From Opitutus sp. (GTDB lineage: Bacteria; Verrucomicrobiota; Verrucomicrobiia; Opitutales; Opitutaceae), in assembly GCA_009695305.1 (NCBI GenBank), contig SIBG01000005.1, positions 16,455 to 80,454 of the forward strand: a DNA stretch of 64,000 nt, in the 5' to 3' direction. The notes below the pieces were generated by a model. It saw nothing but the letters and a program-made list of their open reading frames with translations. It had not been told where the DNA came from and did no database searches. Each line of letters begins with the position of its first letter. Positions within the stretch are counted from its first letter, which is position 1. This document shows, one piece after another, positions 50,601 through 58,711 of the stretch. The position numbers and the translations under genes were made by a program.

Positions 50601-51710
50601 TCAATACACTCCGACGGTCGTCGTCGCGGCGAAGACGCGGTAGGGTCGCACGCCGCTCACGCCGTCCCACGGAAACTCCGCGCACGGCGCCTCGAGTTCC
50701 GCTTCGTCGCGTTCGAAAAAGCGGGGCACGAAGAACTCCTTCGTCAGCGTGGTGATCATGACGCGTCCGGTCTGGCCGTGCTGGGTGATGGGTTTCTCGT
50801 TATCGTCGACGTCCACGAGTTGAATGACGGCGCGAGGCTGGGGCGCGTGGTAAATGATCTTGAATTGGTTCTCGGGACGGAGCGTCTCCGCGCGCGCGAG
50901 GCCCATGAGCGTGTTGCCGTAGCACGCGGCGAGGTAGACTTTGGGGCCGAGCAATTCCTCGACGGCGAACCGCGCCCATTGCGCGGTCATCTCGGTGCCG
51001 CCGCAGAAGATGCCCGTGATGCCGGACTTTTCGATGCTGGACCCCTTGGCCTCCAAGCGCGCGGCGAGCGCGTCGAGCAGCTTGGGCGTGACGAACATGC
51101 ATTTGATGTCGTGGCCGGCGGAAAGAATCGTCAGGGCCTGATCGATCACGTGATCAGAGTAGAGTTTCAGTTCGTCCATCTTGCCGCGCTTGATCAGCTT
51201 CACGACCCAGCGCGGGTCGAGATCGACACAAAAACAAATCCCGCCGCGATGTTGGCAGAGATGCTCGACCGCCAGGCGGAGGCGGCGCGGGCCGGACGGC
51301 CCCAGCATGAGCCAGTTGGCGCCTTTCGGAAATTGGGCGTCCGGCAGGGTCTCGGAGAGCATCTCGTAGTCGATGCGGAAGTCGTCGACGACCACGCGGC
51401 TCTTCGGGATGCCAGTGGTGCCGCCGGTTTCGAAGACATAGGTGGGTTTGTTCGCGTAGGCCTTGGGCACCCAGCGGCGGACGGGGCCACCGCGGAGCCA
51501 CTCGTCCTCGAAGTGGCCGAAGCGGTTGAGGTCGGCGAATGACTTGACCTCCTGGCGCGGATCCCATCCGGCCTGCTTGGCCCATTCGAGCCAGAAGGGC
51601 GTGCCGGTCTCCGGGGAGAAATGCCATTGGATGATTTCGCGGACGTGAGCGTCCAGCTTTTCGGCGGCGCTCTTGACGGCGGCGGGGGAGACGGAGGCAG
51701 TCTGGCTCAT
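50601..51710 (-). CDS. AMP-forming ligase of the PaaK / LuxE-like group
   Basis: The 369-residue protein has the adenylate-forming core: the P-loop-like FETGGTTGIPKSRVV (about residues 89-103), an aromatic/Tyr-rich mid-region, and GRVMITTLTKEFFVPRFFERDE near the C-terminus, where these enzymes usually have their hinge. Length and motifs fit phenylacetate-CoA ligase-like or LuxE acyl-protein synthetase enzymes rather than full-length acyl-CoA synthetases. It would activate a carboxylic acid as an adenylate or CoA ester for the aldehyde dehydrogenase encoded next. The ATG at 51708-51710 was chosen because the longer reading adds only basic, non-conserved residues. Confidence 0.85.
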   Translation of the reverse strand: MSQTASVSPAAVKSAAEKLDAHVREIIQWHFSPETGTPFWLEWAKQAGWDPRQEVKSFADLNRFGHFEDEWLRGGPVRRWVPKAYANKPTYVFETGGTTGIPKSRVVVDDFRIDYEMLSETLPDAQFPKGANWLMLGPSGPRRLRLAVEHLCQHRGGICFCVDLDPRWVVKLIKRGKMDELKLYSDHVIDQALTILSAGHDIKCMFVTPKLLDALAARLEAKGSSIEKSGITGIFCGGTEMTAQWARFAVEELLGPKVYLAACYGNTLMGLARAETLRPENQFKIIYHAPQPRAVIQLVDVDDNEKPITQHGQTGRVMITTLTKEFFVPRFFERDEAELEAPCAEFPWDGVSGVRPYRVFAATTTVGVY

Positions 51711-52026
51711 GGGTGGCTTTTCTTTTGGGCGGTGTTCAATGGATAAACTTCGGGTGGTCCCTGCGACCATCTGCCGTCAGGATGAGCCGAAGACGCAAAC
51801 CTCGGTCTGGCCCGCCGTCAACGGGCGAGTAGCGAAACTGTCCACCGCATTCGCCCGATCAATTTCGATGCGGGAGGCTCGTCCCTGCGATTTTGTTTCG
51901 GCCAACTCAGCGCCGGAACGAGAATACCCTTGTCCGCCCTTTAGGAACTTGTCGGGCTGGCCTGTCCGCGGTGTGCGCGGTTTTCCCATTGCCTCACCTG
52001 TCCTTTCCGCGTCCGCCGCCTCCCCC
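51711..52026. other. Gene-free divergent region between ligase and alcohol dehydrogenase genes
   Basis: These 316 bases carry no gene that I can support. They must hold divergent promoters for the ligase/aldehyde dehydrogenase pair and the iron alcohol dehydrogenase, but I see no clear -10/-35 pair or operator. Confidence 0.5.
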
Positions 52027-53175
52027 ATGATCAATCCTTTCGCCTCCCGACCCGCCCCCAAGCTCGTCTTCGGACCGGGTGCGCTGCGAGAACTGCCCGC
52101 CTGCGTGCGCGAGGTCGGCGGTTCAGCGGTGTTGCTCGTCAGCGACCGCGGGCTTGCGGGCTCAGGTCACCTCGACCGCGCGCAACGCCTCCTCGAAGCC
52201 GCGGGCATTCCGGTTTCGGTCTTCGCCGACGCGCAGGAAAACCCCACCGAGGCCGACGTCGCCGTGTGCCGCGACCACGCGCAGGGCCAGACCTTCGACT
52301 GCCTCGTCGCCCTCGGCGGCGGCAGCAGCCTGGACACCGCCCGGGCCTGTAATTTTCTCCTCACCAATGGTGGGGCGATGCGCGACTACCACGGCTACGG
52401 CAAAGCCGTGAAGCCCATGCTGCCGTTGATCGCGATCCCCACGACCGCCGGCACTGGCAGTGAAACGCAGTCCTACGCCCTCGTCAGCCGCGACGACACC
52501 CACGAGAAGATGGCTTGCGGCGATCCGAAGGCGCGGGCCCGCCTCGCCCTCCTCGATCCCGAGCTAACGGCCACGATGCCGCAGTCGGTCGCGATTCTCT
52601 CCGGCCTCGATGCGCTTTCCCATGCGCTGGAGTCGGCGGTCTCCACGCGGCGCAACGAAATTTCCGCCCTTTATTCCGAGGCGGCGTTTGGTCATCTCGC
52701 GATCGCGATCAACCGCGTCGTCGCCGGCTCGGCCACCAGCGACGACCGCGGCCACATGCTGCTCGGCGCGGCTCTGGCCGGCCTGGCCATCGAGAACAGC
52801 ATGCTCGGCGCGGCCCACGCGTCGGCCAACCCGCTCACCGCCCGGCTCGGCGTCGTGCATGGTCAGGCCGTGTCGCTGATGCTCCCGTCCGTGATGCGGT
52901 TCAACTCCGCGGACCCCGCGACGGCCGCCATCTACGCCCGGTTATCGGACCGACTTAAAGCCTCGGGCGTCACGTCGCTGCCGGTGATTGATTGGGTGGT
53001 GGAGTTGATCAGCCAAGGTGCCCTCCCCTCGGTCGCGATCGCCGCGTCCGCTCTGCCCACCCTCGCGCAAGACGCGTCGAAACAGTGGACGGGGCAATTC
53101 AATCCCCGCGCGTTGCAGGTCGACGATTACGTCACACTCTACCGCCGTGCGCTTTCGATCCATGTCACCGGCTGA
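52027..53175 (+). CDS. Iron-containing alcohol dehydrogenase
   Basis: The 382-residue protein has the group III fold: a dinucleotide motif GGGSSLDTA (residues 97-105), the conserved 'PTTAGTGSETQ' stretch (139-149) and the metal-binding set Asp195, His199, His264 and His278 (LSGLDALSHALES, GAAHASANPL, GVVHGQA), which matches the canonical spacing. It interconverts an alcohol and an aldehyde or ketone with NAD(P)H and Fe2+ or Zn2+. Divergent from the ligase/aldehyde dehydrogenase pair, it would complete an acid-aldehyde-alcohol series, and the genes probably belong together. The ATG at 52027 begins the conserved N-terminus FASRPAPKLVFGPGAL. Confidence 0.92.
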   Translation: MINPFASRPAPKLVFGPGALRELPACVREVGGSAVLLVSDRGLAGSGHLDRAQRLLEAAGIPVSVFADAQENPTEADVAVCRDHAQGQTFDCLVALGGGSSLDTARACNFLLTNGGAMRDYHGYGKAVKPMLPLIAIPTTAGTGSETQSYALVSRDDTHEKMACGDPKARARLALLDPELTATMPQSVAILSGLDALSHALESAVSTRRNEISALYSEAAFGHLAIAINRVVAGSATSDDRGHMLLGAALAGLAIENSMLGAAHASANPLTARLGVVHGQAVSLMLPSVMRFNSADPATAAIYARLSDRLKASGVTSLPVIDWVVELISQGALPSVAIAASALPTLAQDASKQWTGQFNPRALQVDDYVTLYRRALSIHVTG

Positions 53176-54433
53176 TCGTTGCATCGTAGGCCGCGAGCTT
53201 GCTCGCACTCCGTGCCTGCCCAAGCGCGAGCAACCTCGCGGCCTACGGGAAGCCCTATCGGCCGCGCTCCTCGCGTGCGCCTTGGCCTTTACCGCCTGCG
53301 GCGACCGCTCCACCCCGGACTCGAAAAAAAAATCCGCCGCCCAAAAAACCACCGCCGCCCCCGAAATTTCCTGGCCCATGACCCGCGGCGGTCCCGCGCT
53401 CAGCGGCAACGTGGCCGCGAACCTCCCCCGCGATCCCGTGATCGCGTGGACGTTCACCGCGTCGGGCCCGATCTCCGCCGAAGCGGCCATCGTCGCCGGC
53501 CGCGTATTCGTCGGCACCGGCAAGGGCACGCTGCACTGCCTCGCCGCCGACACCGGCCGGGAGCGGTGGCACTTCGACACGAAGGACGCCATCACCGCCG
53601 CGCCCGCCCTCGCCGGCGGCCGAGTATTTCTCTCCTCCAACGACGGCCGGCTCTACGCCCTCGCGGCCGACACCGGCCAAGAGGCCTGGCAGTTTGCGAG
53701 CGAGGACAAGATCAGCGCCGGCGCGATCGCGATCAAGGCGCCCGATGGCTCCGCCGACTGGGTGCTGCTCAACGGCTACGATGGCACGACCCGCGTGCTC
53801 AACGCCGCCGACGGAAAAATTATTTGGAGCTACAAGACCGAGGACTTCATCAACGGCTCTCCCGCGGTCGTCGACGGCCGCTTCCTCGTCTTCGGCGGCT
53901 GCGATGCGCAACTCCACGTCGTGAACCTCAAGGACGGCACGCTCGTGCACAAGATTCCCACCAGCGCGCAAATCCCGGCCTCGATCGGCACCTTCGGGAC
54001 GATGGCGTTCTGTGGCAACTACGCCAATCAGACCGTGGCCTTCGACGTCATTGGCGGCAAAGTCGCGTGGACTTACGAGGACCGTTCGCTCCCGTTCTTC
54101 AGCTCGCCCGCCATCAACGAGCGCCTGGTCTTGATCGGTTCGCGGGACAAGAGCCTGCACGCCATCCACCGCGCGACCGGCGAAAGCGCCTGGAAATTCA
54201 AGACGGGAGGCCGGATCGAGGGTTCGCCGATCTTGTTTGAGGATGGCGTGGTCTTCGGCTCGACCGACGGCCGGCTCTATGCCGCGGGCCTCGACACGGG
54301 CGCGGAGCTCTGGCAACTCGATCTCGGCGAATCGCTGGTCGCCTCCGCCGCTTTCGGTGATCACCAGATTATCGTGAGCGGCGAAAAGGGCACGGTGTTC
54401 GCAGTTCGCAGCCGCGCGCCGCAAAAACCCTGA
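53162..54433 (+). CDS. PQQ-like beta-propeller protein 13, BamB-like lipoprotein
   Basis: The 423-residue protein has a lipobox (residues 43-48, LAFTAC) followed by GDRSTPDSKKKSAAQ. The signature is diverged (SWPMTRGGPALSGN). Regular blades are AADTGRERW, AADTGQEAW, DGKIIW, HRATGESAW and DTGAELW, giving the most even repeat pattern of all thirteen. This is the form closest to the outer-membrane assembly lipoprotein BamB, although the role is not established. The ATG at 53162 overlaps the alcohol dehydrogenase gene by 14 bases, and the first 30 residues are encoded by a palindromic repeat (53186-53246). A start after the repeat would remove the n-region, so I keep 53162 with caution. Confidence 0.85.
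   Translation: MSPADRCIVGRELARTPCLPKREQPRGLREALSAALLACALAFTACGDRSTPDSKKKSAAQKTTAAPEISWPMTRGGPALSGNVAANLPRDPVIAWTFTASGPISAEAAIVAGRVFVGTGKGTLHCLAADTGRERWHFDTKDAITAAPALAGGRVFLSSNDGRLYALAADTGQEAWQFASEDKISAGAIAIKAPDGSADWVLLNGYDGTTRVLNAADGKIIWSYKTEDFINGSPAVVDGRFLVFGGCDAQLHVVNLKDGTLVHKIPTSAQIPASIGTFGTMAFCGNYANQTVAFDVIGGKVAWTYEDRSLPFFSSPAINERLVLIGSRDKSLHAIHRATGESAWKFKTGGRIEGSPILFEDGVVFGSTDGRLYAAGLDTGAELWQLDLGESLVASAAFGDHQIIVSGEKGTVFAVRSRAPQKP
53186..53246. repeat. REP-like inverted repeat inside the start of propeller 13
   Basis: GTAGGCCGCGAGCTTGCTCG (53186-53205) pairs with the right arm at 53226-53246, with one mismatch over 21 bases. It lies between the alcohol dehydrogenase stop and the propeller's lipobox, and is translated in the predicted N-terminus. 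Confidence 0.75.
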
Positions 54434-54479
54434 ACACATTTCCTGCGCCCTACGTCCAGCCGCCACTCCGACCATTCCC

Positions 54480-55814
54480 ATGAACGAAGCGCCCACCAGC
54501 CCTGCCGCCCCGGCTAAGATGTCCACCCTGGCGGGAAACTATTTCATCTCGAACTACCCCCCGTTTTCGTTTTGGTCCGAGGACCAAAAAATCGAGGTCG
54601 AGCAAGCCCTCGACTCCCCACCCGCGCCCGGCGCGAAGCTCGGACTCTATCACCACATCCCGTTTTGCCGGAAGCGCTGCCATTTTTGCTACTTCCGGGT
54701 CTACACCGACAAGAATGCCCAGGACATCCAGACCTACCTCGACGCCACGATCACCGAGCTAAAGTCCATCGCCGAGCGCCCGCTCTTCCGCGGTCGCAAA
54801 CCCCACTTCGTCTACTTCGGCGGCGGCACGCCTTCCTATCTCTCCGCCAAGCAGCTCCACGAACTCACGGACAAACTCAAAGCCGTCCTCCCGTGGGACG
54901 CCGCGCAGGAAGTCGCCTTCGAGGCGGAGCCCGGCACGCTCAATCCTGGCAAGCTCACCGCCATCAAAGAAGTCGGCGTCACCCGTCTCAGCCTCGGCAT
55001 CGAGCACTTCGACGACCATGTGCTCGAAATCAATGGCCGCGCGCACCGTTCCGCCGAGGTGTTCACCGCCTACGAACGCGCCCGCGCCGAGAACTTTTCC
55101 CAGATCAACATCGATCTGATCGCGGGCATGCTGGAGGAGACCGAGGCGCTTTGGCAGCGCAACATCGAGCAGACCCTCGCCCTCCGTCCGGACAGCGTGA
55201 CGATCTACCAAATGGAGGTCCCCTACAATACCACCATTTACAAAGAGATGAAGGCCGACGGAAAACTCGTCGCACCGGTGGCCGATTGGCAGACGAAACG
55301 CCGCTGGGTGAAAGAAGCCTTCGCCGCCCTCGAGAGCGCCGGCTACACCATCGCCAGCGGCTACACCGCTGTGCTCGACCCGTCGCGCACCAAATTTGTC
55401 TATCGCGACGAGTTGTGGACGGGCGCCGACTTGATCGGGTTGGGCGTCGCGTCCTTCTCCCACGCCGCCGGTGTCCACTATCAGAATGTCACCGAAATCG
55501 AACCCTACCTCGCGGCGCTCAACGCCAGAGAGCGTCCCGTCAAACGCGCTTTCCGCACCTCGCGCGACGAGCTCATGATCCGCGAATTCATCCTCCAGAT
55601 GAAACTCGGCCGTGTCGCCCTCGGCTATTTCTCGGAAAAATTTGGGGTCGATCTCGCGCAGCGTTTCGCCGCGCAGCTCGGTCACCTCGCCGCCGAGGGT
55701 TTCCTCACCGTCGACGCCACGCACGTCCGCCTCTCCCGCGACGGCCTCCTCTGCGTCGACACCCTGCTGCACGAGTTCTTCCTCGCGCAGCACCGCACCA
55801 ACAAGATCGTCTGA
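54480..55814 (+). CDS. HemN/HemW-like radical SAM protein
   Basis: The 444-residue protein has the radical SAM cluster motif at Cys63, Cys67 and Cys70 (HIPFCRKRCHFC). The 'CYFRVY' that follows lacks the extra Cys two residues later that true coproporphyrinogen III dehydrogenase HemN has. Conserved elements include YFGGGTPSYLSAKQL, FEAEPGTLN, LSLGIEHFDDHVL and a C-terminal winged-helix-like HemN_C region. It is therefore a HemN-like family member whose substrate is uncertain: a heme-handling HemW-type protein, a methyltransferase-like class C radical SAM enzyme, or another. It starts an apparent operon of tightly packed plus-strand genes and is followed by a chorismate-lyase-fold gene after 19 bases. 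Confidence 0.85.
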   Translation: MNEAPTSPAAPAKMSTLAGNYFISNYPPFSFWSEDQKIEVEQALDSPPAPGAKLGLYHHIPFCRKRCHFCYFRVYTDKNAQDIQTYLDATITELKSIAERPLFRGRKPHFVYFGGGTPSYLSAKQLHELTDKLKAVLPWDAAQEVAFEAEPGTLNPGKLTAIKEVGVTRLSLGIEHFDDHVLEINGRAHRSAEVFTAYERARAENFSQINIDLIAGMLEETEALWQRNIEQTLALRPDSVTIYQMEVPYNTTIYKEMKADGKLVAPVADWQTKRRWVKEAFAALESAGYTIASGYTAVLDPSRTKFVYRDELWTGADLIGLGVASFSHAAGVHYQNVTEIEPYLAALNARERPVKRAFRTSRDELMIREFILQMKLGRVALGYFSEKFGVDLAQRFAAQLGHLAAEGFLTVDATHVRLSRDGLLCVDTLLHEFFLAQHRTNKIV

Positions 55815-55833
55815 CCGTCCCGTTTTTCCGCTC

Positions 55834-56391
55834 GTGGAAACCACGGATCAACCCGCCGTTCAGGCCTTGCCCACAGCCTTTGCGCGTTTCATGCGCGATT
55901 CCTGCCGGCTCCAGCTCGACGCCTTCCGGGCGTTGCCCGGTTCGAATCTGCCCGACGGCGCCCGACGCTTGCTCGACCATGGGCGCGACATGACGTCCAC
56001 GCTCGCCGATTTTCACGCCAGCGATCTCCGCGTCGAAGTGCTGCAGGTCGGCGAGTCCGAAGATTTCTATCTGCGCGAGGTTTTTCTGCGCACGACCGCC
56101 ACCGACCGGGTCGTCGAATACGGCGTGCTCGCCGTTGCGCTCAACCAATTCAACGCGGTCCAACGCACGGCACTCACCGCCGGCCGCACTCCCCTCGGCG
56201 CCATCCTGCACAAATTTGAAATTCCGTTCGACAGCTCTCCGCTCGGTTTTTTCGCCGTGCCCGCGTCGCTGCTTCCCTCGATTCCCGCCCCGTCTCCGGT
56301 CGCCACCGAGTGCTTCGGCCGTTTCAACCGCCTCGCGAAACCGTCGGGCGAGCCGCTCGCGTGGATCCTTGAAATCCTACCCTCGTCGTGA
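55834..56391 (+). CDS. Chorismate-lyase/UTRA-fold-like protein
   Basis: The 185-residue protein starts GTG at 55834. The region from about 45 to 150 (LLDHGRDMTSTLADFHASDL, FYLREVFLRT, VVEYGVLAVALNQF, GRTPLGAILHKFEI) has the spacing of the chorismate pyruvate-lyase and DUF98 family, including the terminal 'PLG-x-I-L' motif. Chorismate lyases make 4-hydroxybenzoate from chorismate. I infer this function from pattern alone and could not test the fold. It lies immediately after a radical SAM gene and immediately before a glycosyltransferase gene, with which it overlaps by four bases (GTGA). The start is supported by the coupled arrangement and by the absence of any better in-frame Met. Confidence 0.65.
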   Translation: METTDQPAVQALPTAFARFMRDSCRLQLDAFRALPGSNLPDGARRLLDHGRDMTSTLADFHASDLRVEVLQVGESEDFYLREVFLRTTATDRVVEYGVLAVALNQFNAVQRTALTAGRTPLGAILHKFEIPFDSSPLGFFAVPASLLPSIPAPSPVATECFGRFNRLAKPSGEPLAWILEILPSS

Positions 56392-57683
56392 AAATCGTTT
56401 TCCTCACGGCCGGCACCGGCAGCTACTATTGCGGCGCCTGCATGCGCGACAACGCTCTCGCCCGCGAACTTCACCGCGCTGGCCACGACGTCACCATCGC
56501 GCCGATGTATCTGCCGCTGATCCTCGACGAGATCACGCTGGCCGGCGCGGAAAACGTCCCGGTTTTTTTCGGCGGCATCAATGTCTTCCTCCAGCAGAAA
56601 ATTCCGCTCTTCCGGCATACGCCCGCTGCCTTTGACCGGCTGCTCAATTCCACCGGCCTGCTGCGGTGGGCTGCGCGCCACAGCCATATGACCTCCGCCC
56701 GCACGCACGGCGAGATGGCCGTCGAGATGCTCAACGTCGCCACGAGCCCCCTCCGCAAGGAGCTCGACAAACTCCTCGACTGGCTCGGTGGCGTCGCGAA
56801 ACCCGATCTCGTGTGTCTCTCCAACGCCCTGCTCGCCGGCTTCACGCCCGAGTTGAAACGCCGGCTCGGCGCACCGGTCGCCGTCTTTTTTCAGGGCGAA
56901 GACTCGTTCCTCGACGGCCTGCCCGAACCCTACCGCGCGCAGTGCTGGGCCGCCCTAAAAACCCATCTCCCCACCGCCGATGCGCTCCTCTCCCCGAGCC
57001 ACCGCTACGCCGATTACATGGGCCGTCGCCTCAGTCTCGCTCCGGCCTCCATCGAAGTTGTGCCCAACGGTATTTCCCTCGAGGGCTATGCCGCCGGCTC
57101 CGCCCCCGCCATCCCGACCATCGGTTACCTCGCCCGCCTGTGCCGCGAAAAAGGCGTCGAGCTGCTCGTCGACGCCTTCCTTTTGCTCGCCGGCGAACTC
57201 GGCGATTCCCGCACCCACCTGAAGATCGCCGGAGCCGCCACCGCCGGCGACCAACCGTTGATTGCCCAATTACAAAAACGTCTCGCCGCCGCCGGCCTCG
57301 CGTCGCGCGTCTCGTGGTTTCCCAACGTCTCGCGCGAAGAAAAAATCTCCTTTCTCCGCCGCCTGACGCTCTTCTCGGTGCCCACCCTCTACGAAGAAGC
57401 CTTCGGTCTCTACGTCGTCGAAGCGATGGCCTGCGGCGTCCCGGTCGTGCAACCCAACTCCGCGTCGTTTCCGGAGATCATCAACGCCACCGGCGGCGGT
57501 CTCTGCGTGCCACCCCATGATGCCCGCGCCTTGGCCCAGGCCTGGCAGCTGCTGCTCGCCGATGCACCCCGCCGCACGGCCCTCGGCCACGCCGGCCGAT
57601 TGGGCGTTGAAAAACTCTTCAGTGCCCAGAGCATGAGCGCAAAATTCAGCGTGGTTGCCCGCCGCCTCACCGCGACGACGTGA
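56388..57683 (+). CDS. GT4-type glycosyltransferase
   Basis: The 431-residue cytoplasmic protein has a GT-B fold pattern: an N-terminal GTGSYYCGACMRDNALARELHRAGHD, an inter-domain region and a nucleotide-sugar domain with EVVPNGISLEGY, IGYLARLCREKGVELLVDA and the E-x7-E motif EEAFGLYVVEAMACGVPVV. It should transfer a sugar from a nucleotide donor to an acceptor such as a lipid or aromatic compound; neither is known. The GTG start overlaps the upstream stop (GTGA, 56388-56391) and its own stop overlaps a GTG of the next gene, showing coupled translation in this operon. Confidence 0.9.
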   Translation: MKIVFLTAGTGSYYCGACMRDNALARELHRAGHDVTIAPMYLPLILDEITLAGAENVPVFFGGINVFLQQKIPLFRHTPAAFDRLLNSTGLLRWAARHSHMTSARTHGEMAVEMLNVATSPLRKELDKLLDWLGGVAKPDLVCLSNALLAGFTPELKRRLGAPVAVFFQGEDSFLDGLPEPYRAQCWAALKTHLPTADALLSPSHRYADYMGRRLSLAPASIEVVPNGISLEGYAAGSAPAIPTIGYLARLCREKGVELLVDAFLLLAGELGDSRTHLKIAGAATAGDQPLIAQLQKRLAAAGLASRVSWFPNVSREEKISFLRRLTLFSVPTLYEEAFGLYVVEAMACGVPVVQPNSASFPEIINATGGGLCVPPHDARALAQAWQLLLADAPRRTALGHAGRLGVEKLFSAQSMSAKFSVVARRLTATT

Positions 57684-57697
57684 TCCGACCCTGCACC

Positions 57698-58162
57698 ATG
57701 GACCTTCCCGCTCACTTTCATTTCAGCCACCGCCGCATGGTCGAATTCTCCGACACCGACCTCGCGGGCCTCATGCATTTTGCGAATTTTTTTCGTTTCG
57801 TGGAAAGCGCCGAGCACGCGTTTTTCCGCTCGCTGGGCTTGCGCGTGCACACGGCGGACGGCACCGCGCAGCAGGGCTGGCCGCGACTCGAAGTTTCCTG
57901 CCAATACCACCGACCCGCGCGCTTCGAGCAGACCTTGGAAATCTGCCTCCGCGTCGAGGAAGTCCGCACCAGCAGCTTGCGCTACGGATTCTGGATCTTG
58001 GCCGAAGGCGAAAAACCCCGGTCGGCCCTGGCCACCGGCTCGTTCACGATCGTCCACGTCGCCTTGGACACCGTGTCGCACACGATTCGCAAGGCGCCGA
58101 TCCCCGCCGCGGTCCACGCCAAACTTGTGCGCCTCGCCGCTCCACCTCCCGCTTCAACCTGA
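57698..58162 (+). CDS. Hotdog-fold acyl-CoA thioesterase (YbgC/4HBT family)
   Basis: The 154-residue protein starts MDLPAHFHFSHRRMVEFSDT and has the family's catalytic strand-helix FSDTDLAGLMHFANFFRFVE with the active-site Asp, then PRLEVSCQYHRPARFEQTLE. It should hydrolyse an acyl- or hydroxybenzoyl-CoA thioester. It follows a GT4 gene and precedes a membrane protein and an AMP-ligase gene, consistent with the release step of an acyl- or aryl-CoA pathway; this is inferred. A GTG at 57680 overlaps the GT4 stop (GTGA) and would add six residues, and that is a real alternative start. I use the ATG at 57698. Confidence 0.88.
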   Translation: MDLPAHFHFSHRRMVEFSDTDLAGLMHFANFFRFVESAEHAFFRSLGLRVHTADGTAQQGWPRLEVSCQYHRPARFEQTLEICLRVEEVRTSSLRYGFWILAEGEKPRSALATGSFTIVHVALDTVSHTIRKAPIPAAVHAKLVRLAAPPPAST

Positions 58163-58182
58163 ACCCCTAAATCCAAAAACCT

Positions 58183-58704
58183 ATGCAATGGCTCTACTAC
58201 GTTCTTCTCACCGTCGTCACCTGGGGCCTCTACGGCGTCTATCTCCACAGCGGCCGGATGGCCATGGGCGACCCGGTCAACGGCCTGTATAAGGCGTTTC
58301 TTTTCGTCGGCGTGGCCTACTTCATCATCGCGGTGCTCGCGCCGCTCGTCGTGCTCAAGCTCAACGGCTCCGACTTCAACTTTCCGAGCAAGGGCGTCTG
58401 GATCTCTCTCTTCGCCGGCGCGCTGGGCGCGATCGGCGCGTTCGGCATTCTCCTCGCCTTCGGCGCCAAGGGCATGCCCACCGTCGTCATGGCCATCGTG
58501 TTTGCCGGCGCGCCGATCGTAAACGCCGTCGCCGCGACGCTGATGCATCCGCCCAAGGGCGGCGTTGGCGGCATCGCGTGGCAGTTCTATGCCGGCATCG
58601 TGCTGGCCGCAGCCGGCGGGTGCCTCGTCAGCTACTACAAGCCCGCGCCCGCCCCGAAGGCGGCCGTCGTAAAAACCGCCCCTCTCGCCTCTGGACAGCG
58701 CTGA
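58183..58704 (+). CDS. Small EamA-like integral membrane protein
   Basis: The 173-residue protein has about five predicted membrane helices (MQWLYYVLLTVVTWGLYGVY, then AFLFVGVAYFIIAVLAPLVV and GVWISLFAGALGAIGAFGIL). It has the half-length of DMT transporters, whose four- or five-helix members work as dimers. The 'TWGLYGVYLHSG' N-terminus and 'FAGAPIVNAVAATL' are EamA-like. It may move a pathway product or sugar precursor. It lies between thioesterase and ligase genes with a 20-base gap before it and seven bases after it. The family assignment is moderate and the function unknown. Confidence 0.75.
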   Translation: MQWLYYVLLTVVTWGLYGVYLHSGRMAMGDPVNGLYKAFLFVGVAYFIIAVLAPLVVLKLNGSDFNFPSKGVWISLFAGALGAIGAFGILLAFGAKGMPTVVMAIVFAGAPIVNAVAATLMHPPKGGVGGIAWQFYAGIVLAAAGGCLVSYYKPAPAPKAAVVKTAPLASGQR

Positions 58705-58711
58705 TCCCAAC

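Noticed and set aside
49061..51710. Complete bacterial luciferase (lux) system
   Set aside because: No luxA/luxB-like flavin monooxygenase is present; the ligase and ALDH are only analogous to LuxE and LuxC.
13949..54433. True PQQ-dependent alcohol or glucose dehydrogenases
   Set aside because: The propellers are mostly 420-530 residues, lack the cytochrome domain and I could not identify the catalytic Asp or the adjacent disulfide; they are better described as PQQ-like or BamB-like.
54480..55814. Canonical HemN coproporphyrinogen III dehydrogenase
   Set aside because: The sequence after the CX3CX2C motif is Y-F rather than the CxC form expected for HemN, so only a HemN-like call is justified.
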